From Neocallimastix lanati (nom. inval.) (lineage: Eukaryota; Neocallimastigomycota; Neocallimastigomycetes; Neocallimastigales; Neocallimastigaceae): a DNA stretch of 60,000 nt. Both the position numbers and the translations under genes were made by a program. The stretch is taken from NCBI GenBank assembly GCA_016946835.1, contig JACVTC010000033.1, positions 290,001 through 350,000 on the forward strand, given 5' to 3'. This document shows, piece after piece, positions 40,030 through 52,416 of this stretch. Position 1 is the first letter of the stretch; each line of letters begins with the position of its first letter. A model generated the notes under the pieces. That model searched no databases and was not told where the DNA came from. It saw nothing but the letters and a program-made list of their open reading frames with translations.

Positions 40030-43000
40030 TCACCAATTTAACTATTCACTAAATTAGTAGTAATGATATTATAATTTTCACTATCACTAATAGTAATATT
40101 TCTATTTTCACTATCATTAATATTAATATTTCTATTTTCACTATCATTAATATTAATATTTCTATTTCCACTTTCACTAATATTAATATTTCTATTTTCA
40201 CTATCACTAAAACTACTATTATTAACAATATTATTTCTAATGTTAATATTATTAATAATATATACTTCGTTACTACTATCAGAATCAGAACTTAGTTCTA
40301 TATTATTCATATCTGTGATAACAGTGTCTACATTACTATTTGATATTGGATAATATTTAGAAATAATATAAAATATTTCATAAAGAATTTCAATATCCTT
40401 AAAATATTTCATTCGAAATTCATGGAAAAGATAGCCATTTAGAAAACCAATATTCCAATCGAGGATTATTATTTTTTCTATAACAACAAGGACACCTTTC
40501 AGGACAATCTTCTTCAAATCATTTTGGTGGCTTTGGCAACACAAGCATCGAATTTATATCCACATCTGGCACGAAGTACCCATCAGAAGCCAATGCTAAA
40601 TTCAGGATATTTATAATTTAGCTTAAGATATTCCCTAATTTTCTCAAAATTATTATTTTTATAAGCCTTAGCTTTGATTGATTTTCCTGCCATATCTCTA
40701 TCCCAGTAAAAGTTTAAAATTGCTTTGTTTGATAGAAATTTATCTAATTTGTCAGCTACAATTTTACTTTCTTTATCCCATGCATGAACGTCTACAACGA
40801 GATATATCTCTAAGTAAATCAGAGATAATACATTTCGAGTTTTTCCATTTTTTAAAACACCTTACCTGAGCAATCGCACATTTCGCCGAAAGAGGAGGAA
40901 CATTAAGTTCTTTAGAAATACAATAAAGGGAAGTAAAGCTATTCCCTTTAGAAAATCCTTCAATCCAGTATAATTCTGAATTAACTAGTGTCTGTGTACT
41001 TCTCGTTCTATCTTTGTTAGGTGCATAATATGAAACTTGTCCAATTACTAAAGCTGAAAATAACATTCTTTTATAAGAGATAGGAATATGAGGGTTCCTA
41101 AGAAATCCTTTTATGGAATAAAGTGCATTTCTAACTTTATTATTCATTCGCTGTATGATCAGTTTCAATTCTAAATCATTTGAAAATGGTATACCTAAGT
41201 AGGTATAGTAATTCGTTTTAGGTAACTCTTGATTTGAAAGATAAAAAGGTAGGATTACTATTATAAAGAAATTTTGAAACTTCCCATCGTACTACTAGAC
41301 TGGCACATTTATTGATACCAAATTGTATTTCATTATTTCTAACCCATTTACTAGCAAACTTTAACAATTTCTTAAGTTGGGATCTTGTTGGAGTATATAA
41401 CACAATGTCATCTGCAAAAAGACCTCCACAACAACGTTTTTTACCAATAGAAATGCCATATTTATTACAATTATTAAAAATATCATTAATGAACAAGTTA
41501 AACAAAATTGGTGAGAGGGGACAACCTTGAAGAACTCCTTTCTTAATAATAAATGATTCTGATAATTGTCCATCAACTCTTACACAAGCTTTGGAAGATG
41601 AGTATAAATTTTCAATAAAATTATAGCACTCACCTCTAATACCTAAGTGATGAATCTTCATTAACACATTATATATGGGCATTGAGTCATACGCTTTTTT
41701 AAGGTCCAAAAAAGCAAGGTAAGTATCCTTATTTTCAAATTTCCTTCTCTGACATATAATTCTTAATGTAGTGTAAAGACTTATACATTCCTCTCGATTA
41801 CGAATTCCAAATTGTTCAGGTCTTATAAAACCTTCATCAAATTCCATATTTAGAGATTCTATTTGTTATGATTTTTGCTATGATTTTTGCTATAATTTTT
41901 AATCTATTATTGATAAGAGAGATGCCACGATAATTATTACAATCTGAGGGATCGCCCTTTTTATGAATAGAAACTATTGATGAGTTATTCCATGATGTTG
42001 GGAAATCGCCATTCCAAATACGATTGATTAAGGCTTTTGAGACATTTAAAGTCAGATGAAATATTACTATTATTATCAGTTGATCCATCTTAATCATCTT
42101 TACAAGGAATCAAAGCTTTGAAGAATTCCATTGGAATACCATAAGGACCACAAGCTTTAAAGCTAGGAATGGAGGAGATTGCTTTGCAAAATTTCTTCAT
42201 CGCTAATGCCTTGGTTAATATCCCATTCTTGTTGCCTTGGTCTTCCAAAATTCCTTAGTGCATCAGAATCTTTCAAGTAATCTTTAGAAAGACTATGACC
42301 TGAAGAATCCGACCCTAAGAATTTATAATGAGAATGCCAAACTTTTAATTTTTCATCTGTAGAAAAAACAAGTTCATTATTAAAATTTTTAATAGGATGA
42401 GAGATCGTAAAAGATTGATTATTTATTTTTGCATTCTTTTTAACCCATTTCCATGCTTTCCTACTATCCTTTTTAAGAGCTAACGAACATCCAACTTTAA
42501 TCCAATATAAATATTCTTTTTTCCTAAATTCGTTACATTTTTTATGAATTGATTCACAAATTCTGTTATACGAGTCTACTATTTTAGCAAATTCATTGGA
42601 ATCATTTGCAGAAACATAACACTTAATTTGTTTGCATTTAATATGCTTTACCTTTTGAAGACAATATATTTTTCGTGACATTCTAAACATCGCTTTCCTT
42701 ATTTCTATTGAAGATGTAATCAATAAATCCTTAGCAATGGAATTAGAAGTGTTAATGAACTTTTCAATAACACAATCTATTGAAAGATCTTCATTTCCTA
42801 TTTCTTCACTAAGAATTTCAAATTTATTGTGATGACATATTTCTTTCTTTTGTTCAAGACATTTATACCTATCCCATCTTACAAATTTTTTTGGTAACAA
42901 AAATGATTCATCTGTGGTAATTTTCTTACAATAAACTATGAGAGGTTTATGATCAGATACAGAAGGATAATCAACAAAATAAGCATTTGATATTTTAACC

Positions 43001-44090
43001 AGCATACTTGAATTGACTAACGCATGATTAATATCTGATTGAATATCTACCTCTTGTCCATGAAATAGGTGAACCATTAATTGGAAGAATAAACCAGTCA
43101 TCAAGGTTACTATTGGATAATTTATCTTGTAAATCAGAGGTACTCATGTTAAAGTCTCCAAGAAGAATAGATGGATGATTAGTGTGATTCTGAAGCCATG
43201 TGAAAACTTCTGAGAATGTATATCGGACTTGTAATGAGTGTTTCTTAGTGGGGAATATAGACATTACCAACAGAACACTTAGAGTGATTCCAGAGACTAT
43301 ATGTTGTTAAAGAAACAAGATAAGTATAGGTATTATCTTCAAGTACTGCTTGACATGAGACATGATAACCAAGATATAAAACCTCTGCAACCTGGAGTAG
43401 TAGGATTCATTCTTTTCAAGAAAATATTTATAGTTGGGAAGTGTTACTTTACATGGATTTCTAGCCTCATTAGTACCATTACCTGTTTCCTGAAAACATA
43501 TAAATAATGGTTTAAATATAGTGTTGAAGTACTCAATTACTATCTCTTTTCACAAAATTCCATCCGTTGATATTCCAACTAAGACAAAAAGAAAACTTTC
43601 CTGTGTTAGAATGTGAAAACGGATTTTGAGAATTAAGATTAGGAATATTGGGAGCAATGAGTTCATGATTGCCATTAATAACATTTACTAAATTTGTTGA
43701 ACTGAGGTTTACTGTGTTAATATCATTGGATGTGTTATTAGATATTAAATTTTGTTTTAAATGCCGAAAAGAAACCTTATGATTCCATTTGGAACATCTA
43801 CAATATGAAATTTTAACTCCTGATAGTGCTTTTTTAAATACTTTTTTAAATTTTTTGTGGTAGAAATTTGGAGTGTATACTTTTATCCTGAAGAAGCTAT
43901 TATTGAATTTAGTAATTCTCTTTACTTAACAAAATATTATTATTTAATTTTTTTTACATTTAGAATGAATAAATTCCTTCATTTTAGCATTAGTCTATGA
44001 GTGTATACCACGGATAAAAATCAAATCTGTGTTGTCAATTGATGTTCCGTAGCAGCGAGAACCCCGGTGAAAATATCTTTTCCATAATGA
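40030..44090 (-). pseudogene. Non-LTR retrotransposon copy A, frameshifted
   Basis: APE-type LINE in several frames on the minus strand. The N-terminal relic near 43985-44065 (RGSRCYGTS, DLIFIRGIHS) matches the start of copy C (RRGLRLYGPDH, VLIFIHDLES). SWNINGWN lies near 43563-43590. Endonuclease pieces include ILLGDFNMS (about 43130-43170) and VSDHKPLIVY. RT pieces at 41218-42097 include NYRGISL, RPEQFGIRN, FLDLKKAYDS, GVLQGCPLSPILFNLFINDI and CCGGLFADDIVLYTP. A C-terminal relic CPERCPCCY appears near 40480-40505. Frameshifts separate the pieces at about 40770-41220, 41840, 42100-42160 and 43030-43100. The 3' end has been taken over by a 30-bp minisatellite. Confidence 0.9.
40078..40210 (-). 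repeat. 30-bp minisatellite coding SENRNININD repeats
   Basis: A 30-bp unit (plus strand ACTATCATTAATATTAATAT plus TTCTATTTTC) occurs about four times. In the minus-strand frame it gives decapeptides such as SENRNININD, forming an Asn/Ser-rich tail (40038-40544) fused to the remnant C-terminus of LINE copy A. Unlikely to be a real gene, as no upstream frame is intact. Confidence 0.8.
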
Positions 44091-44481
44091 ACTAAAAAAC
44101 TACAATTTGAAAAAAAAAATGAAACAATAAAAACTAAAATACTAAAAACTAAGAATTATAAATATAAAAAAAATATATATATTAATAGAAAATTTTAAAT
44201 AAAAAAAAATAAAAATAATATGAAGATCCTATCTTCGTGGAGTAATTGATTAAGTTTAAATAAAATGAACAACTTAAGAATTTTGTAGTAATGAATAATA
44301 TCTTTTTTCCTGTTTTTTTTTTTTTTTTTTTTTTTTTTTTAGTAATGAATAATCTCTCTTTTTTTTTTTTTGTTTTGTATTTTCTGTTAACTTTCTGAGT
44401 TTCTGAAATTCTATTCGATTTGTAAAGCTTTGATTGATAAAATAATTTTCTCTAATGTAATCATAAATAAACTGAAATGAA

Positions 44482-45019
44482 AATGTAAATAATGTTAGTA
44501 GTGAAAGACTATAAAAAAGATTCCTATCCGTTAAATAATGTCTTAAACATAAGCTTTGGAGTTAATCAATCTCCTACATTACCATTTTACAATAGCTACA
44601 TGAAAGTATAAATAATACTATAGAAAAATACATATACAAAATAATGCTAAAGTAAAAAAAATACAATAGACTCATTACAATGATAATATGTTGAAACTAC
44701 ATGATATTATTAATTATACAACTCCAATGTTACTACATATCCAGTTTAAAACAATATAAAACATCAAGTTCACTTTCTACAGTCTTCCAGTATTCCAGTT
44801 TTCTCTCTTCGTACTAGAAGCCACTTTAGAAAGGATAACCATCGATTATCATCAGAATTTTTTTTTTTTTTTTTTTTTATAGCCGCAATTATTGCGAACT
44901 TTAATCTTTATTTATTTATTTATTCTTATATAAAATACATGAATGCTTTTAATTCATCAGAATCACAGAAAGCTGTAATTAGTACACATGGTATAGGTTA
45001 TTCCTTTTCCATCAACCCT
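44482..45019 (-). repeat. Dispersed ~430-bp repeat, copy 1 (interrupted)
   Basis: Nearly identical to 51983-52416, sharing for example CTACATGATATTATTAATT.TACAACTCC and TTTCTCTCTTCGTACTAGAA. It is split by a 105-bp insertion at 44858-44962. Like copy 2 it lies just upstream, in the minus-strand sense, of a LINE copy. Its reading frames contain many stops. Confidence 0.88.
44858..44962 (-). mobile_element. Short 5'-truncated, poly(A)-tailed retroposon with 9-bp target duplication
   Basis: Inserted into the dispersed repeat. The uninterrupted copy 2 at 52008-52416 shows the empty site. TCATCAGAA flanks it at 44849-44857 and 44954-44962. On the minus strand the insert is ~75 nt containing CATGTATTTTATATAAG, (AATA)n and the palindrome CGCAATAATTGCG, followed by about A21. 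The CATGTATTTTAT string also occurs in the 3' ends of LINE copies B and C, so this may be the tail of a related LINE. Confidence 0.85.
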
Positions 45020-45040
45020 CAAAAAAAAAAAAAAAAAAAA

Positions 45041-47508
45041 ATTTAATAAATAAAAAATATTTTTTTTTTTTTTTTTTAGACTTAGAGAATAACTTTATTT
45101 AATTTATAATAATAATAAAATTACATGAAATTAAATGAAAAAAAATAACAAATAAAATACATGAAATAAAATATTATATATTATAAAATTATAAAAGTGC
45201 GTTAGAAGCAATAGCCTCTAACTTTTCCCATTCCTCGATAATAACACCACGTCCATTATTGCGAGTAATAATTTCAGTATTAGTGTTATCAATCGAAACT
45301 GTATCTGGAGGTGAAAATCCATGCCTTATCATTTCGACGTCGACGCTCTTGGTAACGGTAGATTCAACGGAATACCATTTCATCATCAAACTAAAAGATC
45401 GACAAATTAATGGTATTACGTTTGTTAGAAACTCCGCAATCCCCACAAAATACGGAACAGTTGACGAAGTTGAACTTTGTTTAAAAATATTGTCAACTAA
45501 TTGTCTTTATTCCCCATCATTAACTTTAATTTTTGAATATATTGAACGCCCACCAAGAAGTGCACTCAATATATAATAATAAATATTATTATCATAATCC
45601 TTTTCTGAATCTAAAGAAACATCCAAGGATTTTTGTTCAATCATCATTGCAAACTTCAAAAAGAGATCATCTAGAAAAGGTAAAGATTTATTTCTGTAAT
45701 TTTCCAATTCTTTACAGGCAAAGATCCAGTGAGAAAAGCTAGGTACACTAACACCACAACAAGGGCAACATTTAGGGCAATCTTCTGAGACGATTTTTCT
45801 TTTAATGGAAATACTAATGTCGAATTTAAAACCACACCTAATTCGAGAAATCCAAAAGAATCCCAACTGATACTTAGGATATTGAAATGTTAAGTTTCTG
45901 ATTTCTGAAATAAATCCAAAATCATTCTCCTTGTAAATAATTCCTTTTTTAGCTTTTGAGGGTTTGAAGACATCTCTTTCCCAATAAAACTTTTTTATTT
46001 CACTTGTTTTCTTACCATTTAATTTCTTATCCAAAGTCCTTGATTCTTTAGTCCATGAGTAATGTGACATAGTAGGAATATTATTAGTGAGATGATTAAT
46101 AATACATGATGAGTTTTTTCATTTTCTAAAGCAACGTAATTGAGATATAGCACAGACAGCTGAAAGAGGAGGTATTCTCAATTCACGATTAATATTATAG
46201 AGACTAACAGAAGAATTGCGAGATTTAAATCCGTAACTCCAATAAAGTCCTCTATTAATAATTTTTTGAGCTTTAGAACATCTGCTCTTATTTGAACCAA
46301 AGAGAGGGGCATAATATATAACAAGACTAAGAATAAACGAAATTAAAACATATTTCTTCAATGGGAGAGGAACAGATTTATTAATAAGAAATCGAAAGTA
46401 CAAATTTAACTTGACATTTAAATTACTGTTTAATTTGGATTGTATAGGTTTCAGTGATAAAGATTCATCAAAAGGAATAGGTATAGTTGTCAGTTTTAGG
46501 TAATTTTTTACTACCAATAAAGAAAGATGGATCTTCATAATTTATCGGTTTAATAAAGTTAATTGGTTTTACAACAAGAGTAGCACACTTATTAATTCCA
46601 AAAGTCATTTCATTCTTAATAGCCCATTCATGAATTTTATTCAAAATTTTCTTAAGAGCTTGTTTAGATGGAGCAACTAAAACAATATCATCCGCAAAAA
46701 GTCCACCACAACAATATTGAGAATCTAAATATACACCATACTTATCACAATTATCTAGTATATCATTAATGAACAAATTGAATAAAATAGGAGATAGAGG
46801 GCATCCTTGTCTAACACCACGATTAATCGAAAATTCTTCTGAGAGATTACCATTAAAAAAAGCACGAGCTTTAGAGGATAGATAAAGATTCTTTAAAAAC
46901 AGATGGCATTTATCTCTAATTCCTAAGTTATATAATTTGGTCAAAATATTAAAGATAAGAACTGAATCATAGGCTTTTTTAAGATCGAGAAAAGCAAGAT
47001 AAGTAAAATTTCCTTTAAATTTTCTTCTTTGACATATCTCTCTAATTGAAATATACAAGCTTATGCATTCTTCTTTATTTCTAAATCCAAATTGTTCAGG
47101 TCTAACAAATTTATGTTCAAGGGCATATTTAGCAATTCTATTAGTAACAATCTTTGAAATAATTTTTAAGCCAACAATAATAAGAGAAATACCACGATAA
47201 TTATTACAATCCGAAAGATCTCCTTTTTTTGGAATTGATATTATAGAAGCCGAATTCCACTCTCCAGGGAAATCACCATCCCAGATTTTGTTAAATAATG
47301 AAAGTAAACATTTAGCACACTTAGAGTAGTGATCATCTGAAGAATCATCTTGATTATCGGATAAATCAGATTTACTAAAGAAGGCTTTAAAAAATTCAAT
47401 CGGAATACCATCGGGTCCAGGAGCTTTATTATTTTTCATTTCAAGCACAGTGTTTTGAATTTCTTCCATAGTAATAGAATCATTAATATCCCAAGTAAGA
47501 TTATTATT
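45041..47508 (-). pseudogene. Non-LTR retrotransposon copy B, 5'-truncated
   Basis: The reading starts in the RT domain at the junction with the poly(A) tail of copy C (about 47508: LTWDINDSITMEEIQNTV). It proceeds through NNKAPGPDGIPIEFFK, NYRGISL, RPEQFGFRN, FLDLKKAYDS, GVRQGCPLSPILFNLFINDI and CCGGLFADDIVL. A frameshift lies within 46468-46538 (after DNYTY). Downstream the frame has a TGG-to-TGA stop at 46119 and a TAA at 45507. The C-terminus keeps the zinc-finger-like CPKCCPCCG...H....C and the terminal VGIAEFLTNV...VKSVDV...EWEKLEA. The 3' end is AATAAAGTTATTCTCTAAGT followed by CTAAAA.. on the minus strand (T run 45060-45077). Confidence 0.92.
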
Positions 47509-47509
47509 A

Positions 47510-47512
<3 letters not shown>

Positions 47513-47546
<34 letters not shown>

Positions 47547-50500
47547 CTAGGAATAAACTTTATTTAATAATATTTTTTTTTTTAAAAAAATACATGAAGT
47601 TTAAATACATGAAATTTTTTTTTTATATTAATATTAAAAAACTACGTTATGAGATTCGAGGACGAAAAGGCCTCTAACTCTTCCCATTCATCGAAGATAA
47701 CTCCATGTGGATGAAAATTATCATTCGAATCTGTATCAGAATTTCTTCTTTGCCTTATCGTTACGACGTCGACGCTCTTGACAACGGTAGGTCTAACACT
47801 ATACAAATCGATCATGGTGTAAAAATCACCAATCACAATAGGCATAACGTTAGTAAGGAATTCCGCAAGCCCCACAAAATATGAAATCGGGAAAGAAGAC
47901 TCGTTCGAAGGTGATTGAAAAATATTATTAATATATCGCCTTCTTTCCCCCGAGCCGATCTTTAAGATTTCAAATACTGCATTTCCGCCAAGAAGGAGAC
48001 ACAGCACGTAAAAATTGATATTATCATCAAAATCTTCCTCTTTATCATCAGGAATGTTCAATGATTTCTCATGAACAATTAGAGAAAAATTAATAAAAAT
48101 TTCATCAACAAAGGGAATGAAATGTTGCCTAAATTCTTCAAATTTAGGACATAAAAGTATCCAGTGTGTAAAACTAGGTATGCTGTTACTCTCACCACAA
48201 CAAGGGCAGTATGTTGGGCAATTTTCTGATACTAGATTACTTTTAACATACGTTTTTACATCAAATTTGAATCCACATTTAATTCGTCCAATCCAAAAAA
48301 ATCCAAGAGAAAATTGTGAATATTAAAGTGATAGACGTTGAATAAATTTTTTAAAACCAAATTTAAATTTCTTGTATTTTGTAGATCTGATCGCAGGAGT
48401 GCTTGAATAATGAATATTTTCCCAGTAAAACTTCCTTATTTCTCCAGGAAGTTTATTACTGTGCTTGTGTACTGCTAAACTCCGTGCTTTTTTCGTCCAT
48501 GAATAGTGAGAAAGTGTAGGTATATTTTTGACTAAATGAGAGATAATACAAGAAGAATCTTTCCACTTTTTAAAGCATCGAATCATCGCCTTAGCACAAA
48601 AACTAGCTATAGGAGGTATAGAAAGTTCCTTAGACATATTGTAAATTGAAGTATTGGAGGTTTTATTTTTAAACCCGAAACTCCAGTACAAACCTCGATT
48701 AAAAGCAGTTTGAGCTTTTTCAGTATTCTTTTTATTTGAACCAAGTAAGGGAGCATAATAAAGAACTGAGCTAAGGACAAAAGAAACTAGTATACGAGTT
48801 TTAAAGTAGAAAGGAACATTCCTATTGGTTAAAAAACTAAAGAAAGAGTTAACTGTATAATTAATTTTACTATTCATCTTAGCAATAATAGGTTTTAAAT
48901 CCAACGATTCATTAAAAGGTATACCAAGATATGTATATTGATTAGTGCTTGGTATATAGTTCATACCAAGTCTAAATGTAGGATTTTCATAATGTCTTGA
49001 AGGAATAAAATTCTTTGGTTTAACAACTAGTGTAGCGCATTTATTGATTCCAAAGGTCATTTCATTTTTAATACCCCAATCATGAGCAATATTCAAAAGG
49101 TTTTTAAGTGAAGATTTTGTAGGAGCTAATAATACAATATCATCAGCAAATAATCCACCACAACACTTTTTCTTTTCAGTAATCACACCATATCTTTTAC
49201 ATTTATCAAAAATATCATTGATAAATATATTGAATAAGATAGGTGAGAGAGGACACCCTTGGCGAACACCACGGTGTATTGGAAATTCTTTTGAAAGTTT
49301 ACCATTAAAGTTTGCACGAGCTTTCGAGGTAAGGTATAGATTAGTAATGAATTGAAGGCATTTACCACGAATACCAAGATTATCTAGTTTAGTAAGTATA
49401 TTGTAAATTGGAACTGAATCATAAGCTTTTTTAAGGTCAAGAAAGGCAAGAAAGGTAAATTTATCCTTAAATTTTCTTCTTTGACAAATTTCACGAATGG
49501 ATACAAATAAACTAATACATTCTTCTTTATTTCTAAAACCAAACTGTTCTGGTCTAATTAATCCATTAGAAAAAGCATAGTCCGATATTCTTTTAGTGAC
49601 AATTTTTGATAGAATTTTTAAACCTACATTGATGAGTGAAATACCACGATAATTATTACAATCTGAAAGATCCCCTTTTTTAGGAATAGAAACAATAGAA
49701 GCAGAGTTCCATTCATTAGGAAAGTCACCATCCCAAATTTTATTAAAAAGTAATAACAGACACTTTGCACAATCGGAATAAGTAACCTCTTGATTAGAGT
49801 CATCCTGAGAAGAATTTCTACTCTCAGAATTAAAAAATGCTTTAAAAAATTCTGTAGGTATACCATCAGGACCAGGTGCTTTGTTATTTTTCATTGAAAG
49901 AACAGTTGAATGAATTTCTGACATGGAAATAGGTTGATTAATATCCCATGATTCCTGAGGAGTAGAAGAATTATTAAGTATTCTTTTCCAATAATTTTCA
50001 TTAAGACTGTGACCAGTTATATCAGAAGCAAGTTCTTCATAGTGTTCTGCAAAACGATTGAGTTGATCTTCTTGGGATACTAGAACATTACCTTCTTTAT
50101 CTTTAATGTATACAGGTGATTGAGAAGGAGAGTAAGAAGGTTTAGAGATTTTCTTAAGTCCAGACCAACCACGCTGGGCATCATTTTTTAAGAAACATTC
50201 GCCGATGGAATGAATCAAATATTTAAATCTAATATTCCTAATATTTCTTTTAATACTAATGATATAATCAGAAAGAACTCTATATTCTTTTGAGAGATCA
50301 CAAAATTCTTGAAGATTAGATAAATCATTACTAAGTTTAAAATTTTTAATCCTTTTATAAAATAAATGTTTTTCATGTGATAATTTCTTAATATAAGCAG
50401 GACAATGGAACGCTGAACCTTGTAAATTTGTAGGAACTCTTGCTTGAATGTCATCGCCTATTTTATTTGCTGTGTCAAGAAGTTTTTTAACCATTGTATT

Positions 50501-51900
50501 AGAGTCTAGATTATCATTATGTTCAAATTCATCCAGTAAACATGTGAATTTATTATGAGAGAAGATTGCTTCACGTTTATCCCTACAAATTCGATTAGAC
50601 CACTTAATTTGTTTATCCCGAGGGGGAGTAACAAAACCATCAGGAGATATTTTTTTACAAGAAAGAATAAGTGGTAAATGGTCAGAGATGTCATTAAAAG
50701 AGTAGCATACAGAAGCAATATTCAGATAATTTCTTAATTTATCGTTCACTACTATAAAATCAATACAAGAATTCTTTCCACCATTAGACCAAGTAAATTG
50801 ATGACCAACCATATCCATAACAAACCATTGAGGGGAAATTCTAAGAATAAGATCTTTGAGTTGTTGCTTAGTCATGTTGAAATCACCAACAATAGCCGAA
50901 GGGTTATTCTGATGGTTCTTGAGCCAATTAGCAAAATCAGTTTCCGCTTTTTCTCTAGAGTCTTTGTGTTTTTTGCTAGGGATGTAAATGTTCCCTAAAG
51001 AACATCTGACACCCCAAAAAGAGAATATATTTACTGAGAGTATATATCTATATTCAAAATCATCATTAGTGAATTGGCAGGAGGAGTGCACACCTATATA
51101 AAGGCCCCTCATACCAGGGATTTTTTTGTCCGCACGTCTCAGTACTGTTCTATAATGATTAAGGAATGGATATGAGTTAGAAAAGGAGTTAAGGAATGAA
51201 CTATTACCGACTTCTTGAAGACAAATACAAATAGGATTAAAGATTGAATTAAAATTGGTAAGTCCGTCACGTTTTTCAGAATTCCAACCATTTATGTTCC
51301 AGCTAATACAGAGGTTGAAATATTTAGTATTCGAGAAAGGGTTAGCATACAGGAGGCTTTCAGAGATGGGGATTGAGGGTTCAGAATAATACCTGGTTCT
51401 ATTATGATTAACATTACTAAATGTGCGTATCCTTGAAGTAATCTTCCATTTAATTCTTTTAACAGGTAAGTGCTTAGTAATCAAATAAATAACCTTCAAA
51501 TAATCCGTACAATTATTATAGTTAACTCTTAGGATGAAGTAGTTTTCCATATTAATATAGTGTTTTTTAACGATTCCATGAACAACTTCATTACAATTTG
51601 ATATCTTTTTGCTTAAAAATTCCCATAGTCTACTTTCAGTCCAAGATTCAAGATCATGAATGAAAATTAAAACAAATTTATCATGGTCAGGACCATAAAG
51701 TCGCAGACCTCTTCGTATAGTTGACATAATAAAATAAAAAACTTATCTATATTAATAAAAAGTAAGTGTAATAAAAAAATAAAAAAATAAAATTAGTAAA
51801 AATTAAAAAATTAAAAAAATAAAAATTTATTGCTGTTGTCTTCTCTTTCGTGTATATTGTTTGCTAAAACTTGTTTGTTTTTCTTTCTTTTTGTGTTGAC
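47513..51900 (-). mobile_element. Near-full-length APE-type non-LTR retrotransposon, copy C
   Basis: Runs from a 5' leader (about 51730-51900) through one long ORF (51727-47642) to a poly(A) tail, the T run at 47513-47543 on the plus strand, preceded by TAGTCT on the sense strand. It abuts copy B in the same orientation. It is L1/Tad-like in domain order: APE endonuclease, RT, Cys/His motif. No separate ORF1 is seen, and clade assignment needs a phylogeny. Confidence 0.88.
47642..51727 (-). pseudogene. LINE endonuclease-reverse transcriptase ORF with a single nonsense codon
   Basis: One frame of 1361 codons is broken only by TAA at 48323-48325, where copy B has CAA (TFQYPKYQLG against LSL*YSQFSLG). 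The N-terminal ~130 residues are unassigned. APE endonuclease occupies about 138-350, with SWNINGWN near 142, LQEVG, GDFNM near 279 and SDHLPL near 345. RT follows: NNKAPGPDGIP, NYRGISLINVGLKI, RPEQFGFRNKEECIS, FLAFLDLKKAYDSVP, GVRQGCPLSPILFN, and FADD at about 859-862 in place of the usual YADD. After the stop come CPTYCPCCG...THWILLCP, a probable zinc knuckle, and a ~100-residue end with GLAEFLTNVMP, VKSVDVV and DEWEELEA. It nicks target DNA and reverse-transcribes its RNA in place (family knowledge). The stop would remove the last 227 residues, including the Cys/His motif. Confidence 0.95.
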
Positions 51901-51982
51901 TAGTTTTAATTAATGATTTTCAATTATAAATTCCTGTTTTATGTAAAAATTTCTGTAAAATAATCATATATAATATAAAATT

Positions 51983-52416
51983 TAAATGTTAATGAAATAA
52001 TAGTTGTGAAAAACTATAAAAAGATTCCCATCCGTTAAATAATGTCTCAAACACAAGCTTTGGAGTGAATCAATCTCCTACATTTCCATTTTACAATAGC
52101 TACATGAGAGTATAAATAATACTATAGAAAAAAACATATACAAAATAATGCTAAAGTAAAAAATACAATAGATTCATTACAATGATAATATGTAGAAACT
52201 ACATGATATTATTAATTGTACAACTCCAATGTTACTACATATCCAGTTTAAGACATTATAGAACGTCAAGTTCACTTTCTACAGTCTTCCAGTATTCCAG
52301 ATTTCTCTCTTCGTACTAGAAGCCACTTTAGAAAGGATAACCATTGATTATCATCAGAATCACAGAAAGCTGTAATTAGTACACCTGATATAGGTTATTC
52401 CTTTTCCATCAACCCT
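51983..52416 (-). repeat. Dispersed ~430-bp repeat, copy 2 (uninterrupted)
   Basis: Matches 44482-45019 over its whole length with few substitutions; the ends are approximate. It lies directly 5' of LINE copy C on the minus strand, as copy 1 lies 5' of LINE copy A. A 35-codon open stretch (SDDNQWLSFLKWLLVRREKS) is conserved in both copies but is flanked by stops. It may be a LINE 5'UTR or a separate element. Confidence 0.85.

Noticed and set aside
41312-41576. Overlapping frames inside LINE copy A, plus similar ones at 45259-45742, 48117-48326, 49183-49866, 50215-50998
   Set aside because: Alternative-frame shadows of retrotransposon coding sequence.
47642-51727. TAA read as a sense codon in this genome
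   Set aside because: All cellular genes here (SEC23, ELO, CotH) use TAA as their terminal stop; the in-frame TAA is simply a nonsense mutation.
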